A stretch of 64,000 nt of DNA from Sternotherus odoratus (GCA_032164245.1 JAVMKO010000010.1:32748189-32812188); one strand, 5' to 3'; shown: positions 31,573 through 43,028, counted from the first letter of the stretch. A program made the numbers and translations. The notes: generated from the letters alone by a model not told the origin.

Positions 31573-32875
31573 AACACCAGTGCTATTCAATGGGTCAGCT
31601 AGCAGGAGACACCTGGGGTCTAACTCTCCTCCCACACCAGTTTCACACAGCTGAAGCTCCGCTGACTTCAGGGTAGTTACTTTCTAACTCCCCTCTGTTA
31701 CACCAAGCCCCTTGCTTTGCAGATGCTAGCTACTCACACCTTGCCATAGTGAGAGTTCTGGCTCCAGGAGCAAGAGTCCTGAAGTTTTATCTTCTCTGCA
31801 ACATGCAGCAGCATGAAGTGAGCTGCTAACTCATCCCACCAGCTTGTCCTCCTTGACCTCCAGAAGAACGATTTTCAGTTAGTGCTTGGCAAACAGTTCA
31901 GACACAAAATCAGCACCTGCTTGAGCCAGTCCGGTTGGAGTTCACCAGATTAAATCCCAAAATAATGATACTAGTGATACTTGGGACTTCCATAGCACCA
32001 TACATGCAAGCAGAATAAATTGTGGCCACTTACATGAAAAGACACTGTTGCCAGTGAGGATCGAACCCTGGGTCTTCTGCAAAAAAAAGCACAAGCTGGT
32101 CTCACTTCTGCAAAAGACGTTCCCTGGTTTGCTACCAAGCAGCAGGTTGTGGAGTCTCTGGGTTTAGCCACTAGAGGGAGACATAATCACAAGCACTAAA
32201 CTAGTGCTTTACAAGAGGGTCTGAAAATGACAAAGGAGGGTAGGTATCAACCTCTCTGTGCAGCCATTTGTCCATCTGTAAAATGAGGTCAAATGATTTA
32301 CTGAAGATGAACCGCAAGTCTATGGGAGAGCTGGACTTGACTCTCAATCCCCTGTTGTTGTTCTTGACTCTCAATCCCCGATTTTAACCATTAGGGACAT
32401 AAGGGCCTGATTCTCATTTATACCACTCTGGCAATGTCATGGGACTTAAATTACTGGCATGCGCATATGTGTATATGTGTGAAGGTGCATTACTGATCTT
32501 TATTGGAGGAAACCAAAACTGCTTGACTATGTCTCATAGACCCTGTGTTGCTAACACCAAAGGAAGATTCTCCTTTTGCTCAAGTGAAAGGGGTCTGCAA
32601 TTTCAGAGCAGGAGAGTGTTGGTTCTTAATAATAATTTATATCCAGTCTAAGGTCACTTTCCATTGCCAGGGTGGTGTAAAGGGGCATAAATGTAAAGCC
32701 CCATATGTATTTAAAGAAATAATGATTGATTATAATTCTTAATGAACTATTAATGTCGGTGCCAGTCCTAACGTGAGTGTTTTGAATTCAGGTGAAAGAT
32801 TTCTGCCTCAGGGTCCAACCTCACTTCTTCTATATCACTCACAAAGCAACATGCTTGAGAAAGTTCAGATGTACA
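31573..32875. other. Intergenic DNA, no gene seen
   Basis: Apart from the tRNA-like SINE at 32040-32190 and a MIR-like scrap near 32260-32300 (CATCTGTAAAATGAGG), nothing is supported. Confidence 0.45.
32040..32190 (-). mobile_element. Possible tRNA-derived SINE
   Basis: On the - strand CCTCTAGTGGCTAAACCCAG and, further on, CCCAGGGTTCGATCCTCACT resemble a Pol III tRNA-like unit; GGTTCGATCC fits a B box. The A box is not clear and the two halves are further apart than in a tRNA. Confidence 0.35.
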
Positions 32876-33316
32876 TGTGGCAGGGTGCTGGCCAGGAGTG
32901 CCTGAGCCAGCCCTTCTGGCCCTTTAAGAGTGCAGGGAAGCCTCTGCAAACCTCCCTGCGAGGGAAGGCTAATCAGCCACCTGGGCTACAGAGGGCTCAG
33001 GCTTAATGGGTTGCACCTGGCAGCCTCCTCAAGGGATAAAAGCCTGCCAGGCAGGAAGCCCAGGGTGGTGGTGTGTGGAGTGAGAGACAGAGAGAGATAC
33101 AGAGACAGACAGCAGGGAAGGAAGTAGAGCTGAGGCTAGGAGCCTGTAAGAGCTGACTACTTCCAGGGACCAGCCAGGACGAGGGCTGGGGCTCAGCTGG
33201 ACTGTGTAAAGTTGTATATCGGTGGTGGGGTTTGCACTATAAATAAAGAGCACTGTTGGAAGCCACAAAAGAGTCTCCTGCCTGGTGTGACGTGGGGGAA
33301 GAGCGGATCTCTTACA
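32876..33316 (+). mobile_element. Solo LTR (441 bp) with TACA target duplication
   Basis: It begins TGTGGCAGGGTGCTGG and ends CGGATCTCTTACA, flanked by the 4-bp repeat TACA (32872-32875 and 33317-33320). A TATA-like GATAAAAG (33034-33041) and AATAAA (33242-33247) in proper order place it in + orientation with recognisable U3, R and U5. No adjoining retroelement genes. Confidence 0.8.
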
Positions 33317-33320
33317 TACA

Positions 33321-35444
33321 GTATAATGGAACATATTTGTGCCCACATAGGAATCTCATGGCTATCGCTATGCTGAACATCACGGCCATTCAGAGATATA
33401 CAGAAGCAGTGGATATTAGCGCTGAGACCTTCCTGCTCTGAAATTACAGACCCTTCTACTTGAGCAAAAGGAGAAACTCACTTAGGTGTTAGCAGTACAG
33501 GGCCTATGATACACAGATGACTCAGGAGTTCTGGTTCCATTGATAAAGCTCAATTCATTACCATATAATAACCTACTTGCCCACTCTGCCTACCATTTCC
33601 CATCACAAATAATATATGAAATCCTCATTCTTCCTCCCGAGAAAGTGACAGAAGGATCCCTAAACCCCTCCCTGCTATTCATTACTCTGTTGAACTACCG
33701 GGAAGATGGAGCTGAACTGATTGATGGGTTTAATTTGTACTGGATGGTGCTGTTCTAGCACCAACAAGAGAAATGACGGATGCTTTTCCACTGGACGAGT
33801 GGAGTCTGTCAGCAAAGTTGGGGCACTTGGGAAGACAAGCTGAGTGAAATTCAGTCTAGCTACTCAAGGAGAAGTGAAGGGGGAGAGAGGGAAAGAAGGA
33901 AAACACGGTGCAAAAAAGGAGTGGATTGGTGTAACAAAGAAAAGCATCCAAGAAGAAAAAATAAATGTGAGGTGTAGGCCTGTGAAATCACAAGTCAGAA
34001 GCTAGAGGAGAGGTCGTGCCAGATGAGCAATCCCACCCCTACCTCTACTGCTCAGGGTGTCAAAATGCGGTGATTAGCACTGGTAAAAGCAAGGAGCAAT
34101 CTGTGCAGGATTGTTGGTTTTGGACTGAAGATTTTTGCTTCTTCCTGATCAGTTTCTCTTGCTCCTGGCCTGGTGGCTCTGGGTTTTCTTGGGCAGCAGC
34201 ACTGCCTGAATGTTGGGCAGGACACCTCCTTGAGCAATCGTCACTTTCCCAAGCGGTTTGTTGAGCTCTTTGTTTTTATGGCTAGCAAGCTGCAAGTGGC
34301 ACGGAATTATTCACATTTTCTTGTCCCAAGCAGTGTTGCCAGCTAACTCAAGAATCTCAGCAGTCAGATACTCCAGCACTGCGGACATACAGACTGGGGC
34401 TCCAGCCCACACCTGCTCAGCATAATCACCTTTGTGGAGTTAGCGGGACACTCGACCCACCAGGAACTGCAACCCAGCACGCGAGGAGCGAAACGTTGCC
34501 TTAGCCCTCACTTTACCGCCTGGTTTTCCTCAGCCTAACATTGTAAATCACAAGCCAAAAACTCCTACGCATTGTTCTGAGCACACTCCTCAGCCCAGCT
34601 CTGCCAGTGCATCTCAGGGTCCCTTTTGATTTTTTAGAGCTGGTGTTATATATTTGTAGAGGCTGTGTGAGAATTACGGCAGGACAGGGATACCAGTCCC
34701 TCTGCCTGCAAACTCCTCCAGTTCAATCAGCTCCTTCCCCCCTACCCTGAACCCTTTGGCTCAGATCAATCAATTACCTTTCCTAGCTTCACTCAGTGTC
34801 TTGTGCTCTCTCCCAGTACTGAAGAATGCTTCCTTTTCTCAGCCTCATATGTTCATCCTGTGGTCCCAAAGACTCTTGCACTTCTCTTCAAGTGCACACC
34901 TCAGCCTAACAACCTTGGAGTCCTCCTGCCTGCAAAGCTCGCTGTGGATGCAAGGTAGCAGCCTCTGTCCAGCACCAGCCCTGGCATGGCAATGCTTACA
35001 AGTGACGAGCGTGTTCTGGAAGAAGGTGAAGTTGTACCTACCTGGGGAAGTGCTAAGGTGTCCTTCCACAACTGCTATACCCCTCTGCCCACTGGAGTGC
35101 CCTCGTATTGACACATGGGCTAATAGGGGCTGAGATGGGGGAAATCTCTGGCCCTTCTATGGGCTATACATCACCTGTGAGTTTAAGCAACTTGTTGTGG
35201 GGCTGTCCCACTAGGAACACCGGCAGCAGACAGAGGACTCCAATAGCCATCAGTTCCACCTATTTGAACCTGCTTCCAGTGGCTATTCAATGTGGGAGAG
35301 GGAGGCCCAAACCCCCCAGGTTGAGCACTTAGACATTCTCTGGAACTGCCCGGCTATTTGGCTTATGCTTATTCCTTGCCATCTTAGACATGACACTTCA
35401 TTTTGCCATGTGGCCTGGAGAGGCAGTGCCACTAATGCATAGTT
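33321..35444. other. Intergenic DNA, no gene seen
   Basis: No exon, RNA gene or clear repeat is supported on either strand. Confidence 0.45.
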
Positions 35445-35646
35445 GAGGTAACAAAGTCCTGTGGCACCTTAAAGACTAACTATAAAGTTTTGAAGCATGA
35501 GCTTTCGTGGGCTAATACCCACATCCGACGAAGTGGGTATTAGCCCACGAAAGTTCATGCTTCAAAACTTTATAGTTAGTCTTTAAGGTGCCACAGGACT
35601 TTGTTACCTCTGCTATTCCAGACTAACACGGCTACCTCTCTGATTC
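35445..35646 (-). mobile_element. Fold-back SINE (inverted dimer), copy B
   Basis: Two arms of the AAGCTTTCGTGGGC SINE lie tail to tail with almost no spacer, meeting at the GTCGGAT point. On the - strand the long arm starts at AATCAGAGAGGTAGCC and the short arm ends at the complement of GAGGTAACAAAG. Arms pair over about 75 bp with one visible mismatch (AGCTTTCG against AACTTTCG). A weak flanking match CATTAG may be a duplication. Length 202 bp. Confidence 0.85.
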
Positions 35647-35877
35647 TAATGTCTAAAGTCTAGCCCTGCCTAAGTCTCTCCCAAACAGCCATGCCAAATT
35701 ATTTGGAGGTGTTTGGAGGAGAGGCCAGCATGGGCTATGTTTAAACAGGGCCCAGATCAACCAGAATCTCAGTAGATTAAAAAAATATCAGGCCCTTCCT
35801 ATACATCTTGCTCTACTTTCTCCAATCTCCATATAGACTCTTCTACCCTTTCTCCACTGGTTTTAGATAGGCTCTTG

Positions 35878-35963
35878 GGGCCTAATTCTGCCCTCAGGTA
35901 CAGGGGCACAAATACTGAAATCAATGGGGCTTGTGTCCCAATATCCGATAGCAGAATTGGGCC
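35878..35963. mobile_element. Short palindromic MITE
   Basis: GGGCCTAATTCTGC at the left pairs with GCAGAATTGGGCC at the right around a CTGAAATCAATGGGGCTTGT centre. Same general design as the copy at 19471. Confidence 0.7.
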
Positions 35964-36372
35964 TTTGTTTTTCACTCACTCTCTTGTGTCAAGACCTCTT
36001 AGATTGCCAAACCCAGATTCCAAAGATCTGTCGAGCCATCTGTTCCGTGTTCACCGCCACAGAAACTGAATGCGTATATTAAGGATCTTGTCTTTTATCA
36101 GGAAAGCTCCTGGCAAGCAGGAAAACAAGAAAGCAAATATCCTCTAAGTCATTTCTCCTCACTACTTGCTTAATGTTTTAGATGATTTTTAATTAATTTG
36201 ATATGCAGGCAGTTTCCAACACTGGAGCCTGGGGATTTCAAATCCTTCACTATATTGGCTGCATACCAAGGATTCCCTGCATTAGGAAATTGTTTGTTTT
36301 TAAATGCTATAACCAAAAATAATAACAATAAAAAAACATTTAAAAATAGCCTGCACGTGTCTGGCTGCACAG

Positions 36373-36502
36373 TAGGGTGACCAGATGTCCCGATTTTACA
36401 CGGACAGTGCCGATATTGGGGGCTTTGTCTTATGTAGCTATTTCTCTCCTGTCCCCTTCCTCCCCCGTCCTGATTTTTCACACTTGCTATCTGGTCATCC
36501 TA
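36373..36502. mobile_element. hAT MITE, TAGGGTGACCAGA family (copy 2)
   Basis: TAGGGTGACCAGA and its inverse bound 130 bp. A perfect 8-bp duplication CTGCACAG flanks it (36365-36372 and 36503-36510). It is inverted relative to copies 1 and 3. Confidence 0.92.
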
Positions 36503-36606
36503 CTGCACAGGGTCTTAAGGGACTCAGTGTATTATGTTCATCTTAACACTTGACCCTATGGCTAATAACAACAGTTAGCAACTTGAAGGGCAGAGACCCC
36601 CTGTGC

Positions 36607-36735
36607 TTATAGACTCATAGACATTAAGGTCAGAAGGGACCACTATGATCATCTAGTCTGACCTGCACAAAGCAGGCCACAGAATCCCACCCACCCACTC
36701 CTGTAATAAACCCCTAACCTATGTCTGAGATATAT
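36607..36735 (-). mobile_element. CR1 LINE 3' fragment
   Basis: TAGACTCATAGACATTAAGG and GTCAGAAGGGACCACTATGA are the reverse complement of a CR1 3' end. Truncated after about 130 bp. Confidence 0.75.
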
Positions 36736-37448
36736 GCAGAGCAGTATACAGGAACTGTTCCTTATGTAGCATTTTCTTGGGTAGATCCTGGCCCATATAG
36801 TCTCTCTACACCAGCCTTACAGCTGCCCAAAGGAGCTAGCTCTACATCAGCCCCTTTACACTGTCCCTAGCATAGGAGGCTTGTTAGATGCAAGAAGTGG
36901 GGAGAGGGGGTCAGAGCATGTTGTGTTCCGAAAGTTCCAAACCAACATAACAGCTCCAAGGGGCTTCATTACAGGCTGGTGTAACTTTATGGCCTTGGGA
37001 CTGCAGTAACTTTCATCCAGAGCCAGACTGGCTCTCAGTCAGTCCCGGGAGCCATGGGGGAACGGAAAGGTGGCATAAAGCTCTCTCATCCCTTGCCCCA
37101 CACTCAGGTGTACCGAGTGTTGCTCCAGTGCACCTATGTATTGAGCCCTCTATTTCCAAAGCATGTAAACACCAGTCACTTGGGGTATGCATTATCATCA
37201 ATTTATTGTAGATAGGGAAACTGACACCTAGAGGCTGGTCCAAAGTTACAGTGATTCAGTAGCATGCTTAGGATGAGAACTCAAGAATTTAAACCACTTT
37301 GTTTCCTACTCCGCCTCTCCTAGGGCCACATTCAAAATCCACTGAAGTCTGTGGGAGCCTTTGCAGCCACTCCAGCTTTGGATCTGACCCATAGTCAATA
37401 CCACACCAATGTCACAAGCCCATTAATTCTAATAAGTTATTTAAATAA
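36736..37448. other. Intergenic DNA with a MIR scrap
   Basis: A MIR in - orientation is likely at 37195-37300 (GATAGGGAAACTGACACCTA onward). No gene. Confidence 0.45.
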
Positions 37449-37453
37449 CTATG

Positions 37454-38092
37454 TGTCACGGAGTGCCCGGGCAATGGTCTGGAACTTGCTCCCTATGAAG
37501 CCAGTTAGGATTCCGGGGGAAGTGTCCCCTGTCCGTACACAGCCTGTTTCCAAGGCTAGGAGCTTCACAGGTACCCGCTGCAACCTTCCTGGGTCTGACC
37601 TCGGAGCATTCAGCACCTTCTGCCCCTCTGTGCGCTTCCCCCAGCGAGCCCACCCAGGTGGGGTCCTGGGGGAGCCCATGGATTCTGCACCCCACTCCAC
37701 AGTTAGACGTGACTCTCAGCCAGGCAGTAAAACAGAGGTTTATTAAATGACCTGTACCTGATCTAACACAGACCATACAGCGAGCGTGACCCCTCAGCTG
37801 GATCCATTTGGGGGGCCAGAGAGTGAGATAGCTCCTCTGCCTTCCCTGCCTGACTCCAGCTAGCTTCAGACCCCAAACTGAAACTCAGTCTCTCCAGCCC
37901 CTCCTCCCTCCTGGCTCAGCCAGGTCAGGTGACCTCCCTCCCCCACTTGGAGTTAGCTTACAGCTTCAGGTATGGACACCTGCAGAGAGGCTCTGCTTTG
38001 CATCAGCTACACATCCTTATCCCTTCACATAGATGCTTAAGAAATGCATAGGGGAAACTGAGGCACTCACCCAGTATTTCTACTCCGTCACA
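37454..38092 (-). mobile_element. Solo LTR (639 bp) with CTATG target duplication
   Basis: The ends TGTCACGGAG and CTCCGTCACA form TG...CA with an extended inverted repeat. The 5-bp duplication CTATG flanks it (37449-37453 and 38093-38097). A reverse-strand AATAAA near 37738-37745 suggests - orientation. No internal genes adjoin. Confidence 0.82.
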
Positions 38093-38097
38093 CTATG

Positions 38098-39910
38098 CAT
38101 CTCAGAATGTGTATTTACAAGTGATTTATTTAGATGGGGTCAGAGAGGCTCAGGAGCTTTGTAATGACATACAGGGCCTGATTCAGCTCCCAGAACTTAG
38201 GGCCCAGATCTTCAGGTGGCGTAAATCAACACACAGTAGAAGCTCAGAGTTCTGAACACCCTGAGAATGTCTTGAATAAAAACGTTTTTGTTCTTTCAAA
38301 AGTTTCAGCTGAACATTGACTTAATGAAGCTTTGAAATTTACTACACCGAAAAAAACCTTGTAATCATCTTAATTTAAATGAAACAACCACAGAAGCAGT
38401 TTCTTTACCATGTCAAATCTTTTTTTTTAAACTCCCCCCCCCCTTTTTTTTAGTAGTTTACATTTAGCACAGTGCTATGCTGTATTAGCTTCTTTTTGTC
38501 TCTGCTGCTGTCTGACTGTATTTCTGGTTCCAAATGAAGTGTGTAGTTGACTGGTCAGTTTGTAACTCTGCTGTTTCTACCTCTGAGGTTGTACTGTAGT
38601 CCTGCTGAGTTTAATGGAGCTACTCTAAGCCTTATACTCACACCATCCAAAGATCTGTTTTTTAAAAAGCCCAACTCTATCCTTGCAAAGATAAGAATAG
38701 CTTTTCTGAATCAGATCAGTGATCCCACCTACTCCAATATCCTCTCTCTCTCCCATAGTGGTCAATATCAGTTGAGTGGTTTCTTTCTTTTTTCATGAAT
38801 TTATGAACTGGGGAAAAGCATGAAGGCCCAGATCTTGAAAGGGAGTTACGCGTCTACATATGTTTTGAGAATCTGGGCTGAAACTGCTAGCTTTGGAAAT
38901 TGAAAACCACTATTTAAAGAACAGTGGCAGTGCAACCTTTCCCCACCAAGCTGCTTTAACTCTGACCTAGAAAGGCCATACTGGGAGTGAGGATAGCTCA
39001 TTTTCAATCACTGCTGAATCCTTGAGCCCTGTGGAGACTGTTGACAAAGGCCAATTATTGTTCATAGCAATTTTGTTCTTGTGGCTTGGACACCTGCCTG
39101 CCAGGAAGTGAAGTAAAGCTGTCAAGTGGTTTCCCTGAAAAGATATAAACCAAATGGTAACGTTTTCTGTCACAACATGCAAGGTGGCTTCAAAATAGTG
39201 ACCTAGAGGTGAAAAGCTCCATCTCCGTTTAGCAATTCCATCGACCATCCTGTCTCCTAGTGTATGTTAGCACTTTTGTTGTATTTGAGGTTACAATTCT
39301 ATTTCCATTTTAACCCTATTTTCACCCAATCTATTTTCCTAACCGTTTCAAAATTAATACTATTCATATGAACACGTGGGAACCAAATCCTCTTTATTAC
39401 TCCAGCAAGTATGTAGTACAGCATCTCTGCAAGGGAATCAGACACCAGGATGATGGGTGCAGTACGCAAACCTGAAATGTTTGATTATATTATTCCCCCC
39501 CCCCACCCGCAAAAAAAATTACAAATCATGAAATTAGCAAAATATGCACTTAATCTCCCTACTCAATCTCATTGTTTTTGTTCCCATTTTGCTTTCTGCA
39601 GGGTGTCTGTTCAGTCCCCAATCCTGCAAAGACTTACACATACACAAAGCACATGATCAGTTCCACCAAGATCTCACAAACTTAAAGTTAAGCATATGCA
39701 TAAATCTTTACAGAATCAGAGACTTATCGGTGGTTCAAGGTGGAGGCCTTGGCATAATTAAGATATATTTTATGCAAGGTGGCTCATGCTGAGGAGGAAG
39801 GCAAACAGGACTCTTCTCCATTGTCTTCCTGCCCAAGAAGAAAGACTGCTGACAGTACCTAGAGCGATAAAGGAACTGAACTGTGGGAAAGGAAAGGGTT
39901 CAGTCCAGAC
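38098..39910. other. Intergenic DNA, no gene seen
   Basis: Homopolymer runs of C and T near 38434-38452 and 39487-39498. No supported gene or repeat. Confidence 0.45.
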
Positions 39911-39913
39911 TAA

Positions 39914-40134
39914 GGGTATGTCCTTCACTAGCAACGTTAAAGCACTGTGGCTCTGTAGTCGTGGCACCAGCACACTGTAGAAAAACCACCCACATGAGGG
40001 GAGTAGCTCCCAGCGCTGGAGCACTGTTTACACTGCCACTTTAAAGCACTGAAACTTGCAGTGATCAGGGGTGTTTTTTCATACCCATTAATGAGAAAGT
40101 TGCAGTGCTGTAAAGTGGCAGTGTAGACAAGGCC
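39914..40134. mobile_element. Harbinger MITE with TAA duplication
   Basis: GGGTATGTCCTTCACTAGC at the left and GTGTAGACAAGGCC at the right resemble the termini of the 4.28 kb Harbinger element. TAA flanks both sides (39911-39913 and 40135-40137). Inside, the TTAAAGCACTG and CACTTTAAAGCACTG blocks are repeated. Non-coding, 221 bp. Confidence 0.85.
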
Positions 40135-40137
40135 TAA

Positions 40138-40626
40138 AACAGAAACCTAGTCTGTAAAGAGAAATACATAGAACTCTTAAGCTACAGAAACTTTACAACT
40201 TGCCTAAAAAAGCATTTAGGGTGAGAAATTATTTCTTCAAACCAGTCTCTTTAAGATCTTAAACTTAATGTGCGTGTTTTGTTTTATTTTCTTGGTAATC
40301 TTTGTTCTGTTTATCCATTATAATCACTTGAAATCTACCGTTTATAGTTAATGAACTTTTTGTTTATTATTAAACCCAGTTTGTGCAATTTATAATGGGG
40401 GGTAGAGGGGCAAGAAGTTATGCATATCTCTTTCCACACTGAAGGAGAGGACGAATTTCTATGAGCTTGCACTGTGCAGATCTTTCTATACAGCGCAAGA
40501 TGATATCATGGGTTTACTCTCCAGAAGGGCACTGCACTTGAGTGCTGGGTGATTTCCTAGCAGAGTCTTCTCATAGAGAGCTGTTTGTAGGTGTGACTCT
40601 ACAGCTAGTAGTAGGGTCCTATCTGT
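40138..40626. other. Intergenic DNA, no gene seen
   Basis: A/T-rich; nothing supported. Confidence 0.45.
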
Positions 40627-40634
40627 GTGTGCTA

Positions 40635-40755
40635 TAGGGTGACCAGACAGCAAGTGTAAAAAATCAGGATGGGAGCAGGGGGTAAAGGCTTCTATATAAG
40701 AAAAAGCCTCAAATATTGGACTGTCCCTATAAAAGCAAAACATCTGGTCACCCTA
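40635..40755. mobile_element. hAT MITE, TAGGGTGACCAGA family (copy 3)
   Basis: TAGGGTGACCAGA and TCTGGTCACCCTA bound 121 bp, flanked by a perfect 8-bp duplication GTGTGCTA (40627-40634 and 40756-40763). It lies about 180 bp before the COX5A CpG island. Confidence 0.93.
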
Positions 40756-40929
40756 GTGTGCTAAAGACCAGAGCGCCTAATTCAGCAAAGCAGGGAGAGG
40801 GAGCCGAGGCTAGTGGAGCAGGCAGGTTCAGTTACGACATGTGGCGTCCCAGAAGAGGACGGGGTCTAACCATCATAGCTACCTCCCACTGAACTCAATG
40901 GGAGTTAGGAGCCGATCTCCCCCCACCCT

Positions 40930-41230
40930 GAGCAGGATGGGGAGCAGCCTGTCCTACTCAACCCCCGTCCCTCTGCTATCAGCAACGACCGCTCCCCGCC
41001 GGCCTCCCTTCAAAATGGCCGCCCGCACCCCTCCTTCCCTCCGCTCCGTAAGGCTCCTCCCCCTTACGGCTCTCCGCTGTCACGTGGCGGGGACGGTTTG
41101 TCCACCCGGCGACGCCGTAGCCGCTGCCCCTCCCCTCGTTCCGGGCGCGTGGTGGTGGCCTCTGAGCGCGGCCGGCGAGAGGAAGCCTCGCGCCACGGTT
41201 GTGCCGTCCCGCTCCCCAGCCCGCGCTGCT
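40930..41230 (+). promoter_or_regulatory. COX5A: COX5A CpG-island promoter and 5' UTR
   Basis: G+C and CpG rise sharply here and stay high into intron 1. AAAATGGCCGCC at 41012-41023 is a strong YY1-type site and CACGTG at 41081-41086 is an E-box of the USF/MYC type, both common in housekeeping and respiratory-gene promoters. No TATA box is apparent. The transcription start is likely between 41020 and 41200, but the sequence alone does not fix it. The frame of the COX5A ATG is open for 130 codons upstream, a consequence of GC-rich DNA. Confidence 0.7.
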
Positions 41231-41318
41231 ATGTTGGGAGCCGCCCTGCTTCTCCGCCGCTGCACCGCCGCCGGCCTCCATGGCCTGGCCCGGCGGGCCC
41301 GACAGCCGCCCGCCGCCG
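41231..41318 (+). CDS. COX5A: COX5A exon 1: mitochondrial presequence
   Basis: COX5A is a nuclear-encoded, matrix-side subunit of cytochrome c oxidase (complex IV), the last enzyme of the respiratory chain; it binds the thyroid hormone T2 and contacts COX4. The four coding exons join to 441 bases: 146 residues plus stop, against 150 in human. Exon 1 encodes residues 1-29, beginning MLGAALLLRRC and continuing with Arg, Ala and Leu and no acidic residue, an amphipathic import signal. The ATG was chosen because human COX5A starts MLGAAL. The donor is GCCG|GTGAGT, phase 1. Mature protein should begin at Ser38 ([11 protein letters not shown]), giving 109 residues as in human. Intron 1 is 9587 bp and packed with repeats; 41319-42346 of it holds no feature beyond the falling CpG island. 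Confidence 0.95.
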
Positions 41319-42346
41319 GTGAGTGGATGAGCGAGCGGCGCCTTGTTCCCTCTTCACCTCTCGGCGCCGGTCCCGGGCCGCTGGAGTCCGGCCGCGCTGG
41401 CGCCCCCTGCCTCGGACCCCCTCGGATCCGCGGTCCCGGGCGGGGCCGCCCAGTTCCGGGAGCGCCCCGGGGCCGCAGCGCCGTGTCCTTGTGGTGACCT
41501 GAGGTGTCACTCGAGGACTGGCTGTACCTGCGGCCTAGTGCGCGCTGCCCCCATTAACCCCCTCACCCCCCGGCTGTGGCAAATCCTCCCTCTCCTGCCT
41601 CGCGGCTCGGCCGAAGCCCGCGCGCCGCCCCGAGGTATGACGGGGGGCCCGGGCTAGGGCACCGCCCTGCCCCGTCAAGGTTATCGCCTCCAGGTCGAGC
41701 CTCCGGCCCCTGCGCCGGGGTCCCCCGCCGTGCCGAAGCGGGACCCGCGCCCGCCGAGGAGCGCTGGGGATGGCTGGATCTGTGGCGGCCGCGCGAAGGT
41801 GACATTGAGCCGGCTGAAGGGGAGAGGGAGGTGAAGCCTGCACGGGCACCTGTGCTGGTTCCCTGCAAGGGGAAGGAAATAGTGTCGGCCCTAATTCCGT
41901 GTCCCCCATCCCCGATGGGGAGCAGGTCTCCCTTTAGGGAAGGGCAACGAAGGGGCCAGGTTAGCTGGAGCCAGCCCAGCTGGCCTGTTTCACAATGGTG
42001 CTACCTCTCTCTCTATTGCCCGTTTCGCTTCCTCTTTCAGGCTTGTGTCTCTTTCCACTCGCCGTCTAGCATTTCTGCAGTGACTCTGATTTGAAGATAG
42101 TTGGCACCACTTGCAGACACGATATGGGCCTCTCTCTAACAAAGCTAACCTGTATGTAGCATGCAAATCTTGATGTATGTAGGCCAGCCTAGTATGCTCT
42201 CCTTGTTTCCCCAGCGTTATGAACAATATATGTTCTGGTCAATCTCACATGTTTTCCCTTTGGTTGCAAGGCAAATCTTGAGTACAAGAGCAAGTGTTAA
42301 GGTTTGCTAATCCTCAGATTAGTAGCACAGTGACATGTCTGTACAG

Positions 42347-42686
42347 CAGTCGTTTTCAACCAGGGGTATATAGAGGTCTTCATCTAGTTATTTGCCAAGT
42401 TTTACAACAGGCTATGTAAAAAGCACTAGCAATGTCAGTACAAACTAAAAGGTCATACATAAATACTATACATTGAAATGCAAGTATAATAGTTATTTCA
42501 ATTGATTTATAATACGGTAAAAATGAGAAAGTAAGCAATTTTTCAGTAATAGTGTGCTGTGGCACTTATGTATTTCTATGTCTGATTTTGTAAGGAAGTT
42601 GTTTAAATGAGGTGAAACTTGAGGGTACACAGGATAGATCAGACTCTTGAAAGGGATACAGTAATCTGGAAAGGTTGAGAGCCACT
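42347..42686. mobile_element. hAT element with 7-8 bp TSD
   Basis: CAGTCGTTTTCAACCAGGGG at the left and GGTTGAGAGCCACT at the right are inverted termini. TGTACAG flanks both sides (42340-42346 and 42687-42693). The element is A/T-rich, non-coding and 340 bp long, in COX5A intron 1. Confidence 0.82.
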
Positions 42687-42825
42687 TGTACAGGATACTG
42701 AGAGATCTGCTGAAGAGCATATCATGCTCTTGTATGAAATGATTACTAGTCCTCTAAGGCTATTGGTTGCAAAAATGTACCACTTGCAAACTCAAAACTA
42801 TGTCTATAGTAAGCTTAAATCAGGA

Positions 42826-43028
42826 ATCAGAGAGGTAGCCGTGTTAGTCTGGAATAGCAGAGGTAACAAAGTCCTGTGGCACCTTAAAGACTAACTATAA
42901 AGTTTTGAAGCATAAGCTTTCGTGGGCTAATACCCACTTGGTCGGATCGAAGTGGGTATTAGCCCACGAAAGCTTATGCTTCAAAACTTTATAGTTAGTC
43001 TTTAAGGTGCCACAGGACTTTGTTACCT
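42826..43028 (+). mobile_element. Fold-back SINE (inverted dimer), copy A, 12-bp TSD
   Basis: The long arm runs from ATCAGAGAGGTAGCCGTG to GTCGGAT, then the sequence turns back through CGAAGTGGGTATTAGCCCAC to the complement of AGAGGTAACAAAG. Arms pair almost perfectly over about 78 bp. A perfect 12-bp duplication CTTAAATCAGGA flanks it (42814-42825 and 43029-43040), so the folded unit was inserted as one piece. Length 203 bp, in COX5A intron 1. Confidence 0.92.

Noticed and set aside
32040..32190. A functional tRNA gene
   Set aside because: Only a B-box-like segment is present. The A box and cloverleaf cannot be drawn, so at most a tRNA-derived SINE.
40979..41510. - strand gene opposite COX5A exon 1
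   Set aside because: Open frames there mirror the CpG island; no start context, homology or splice evidence.
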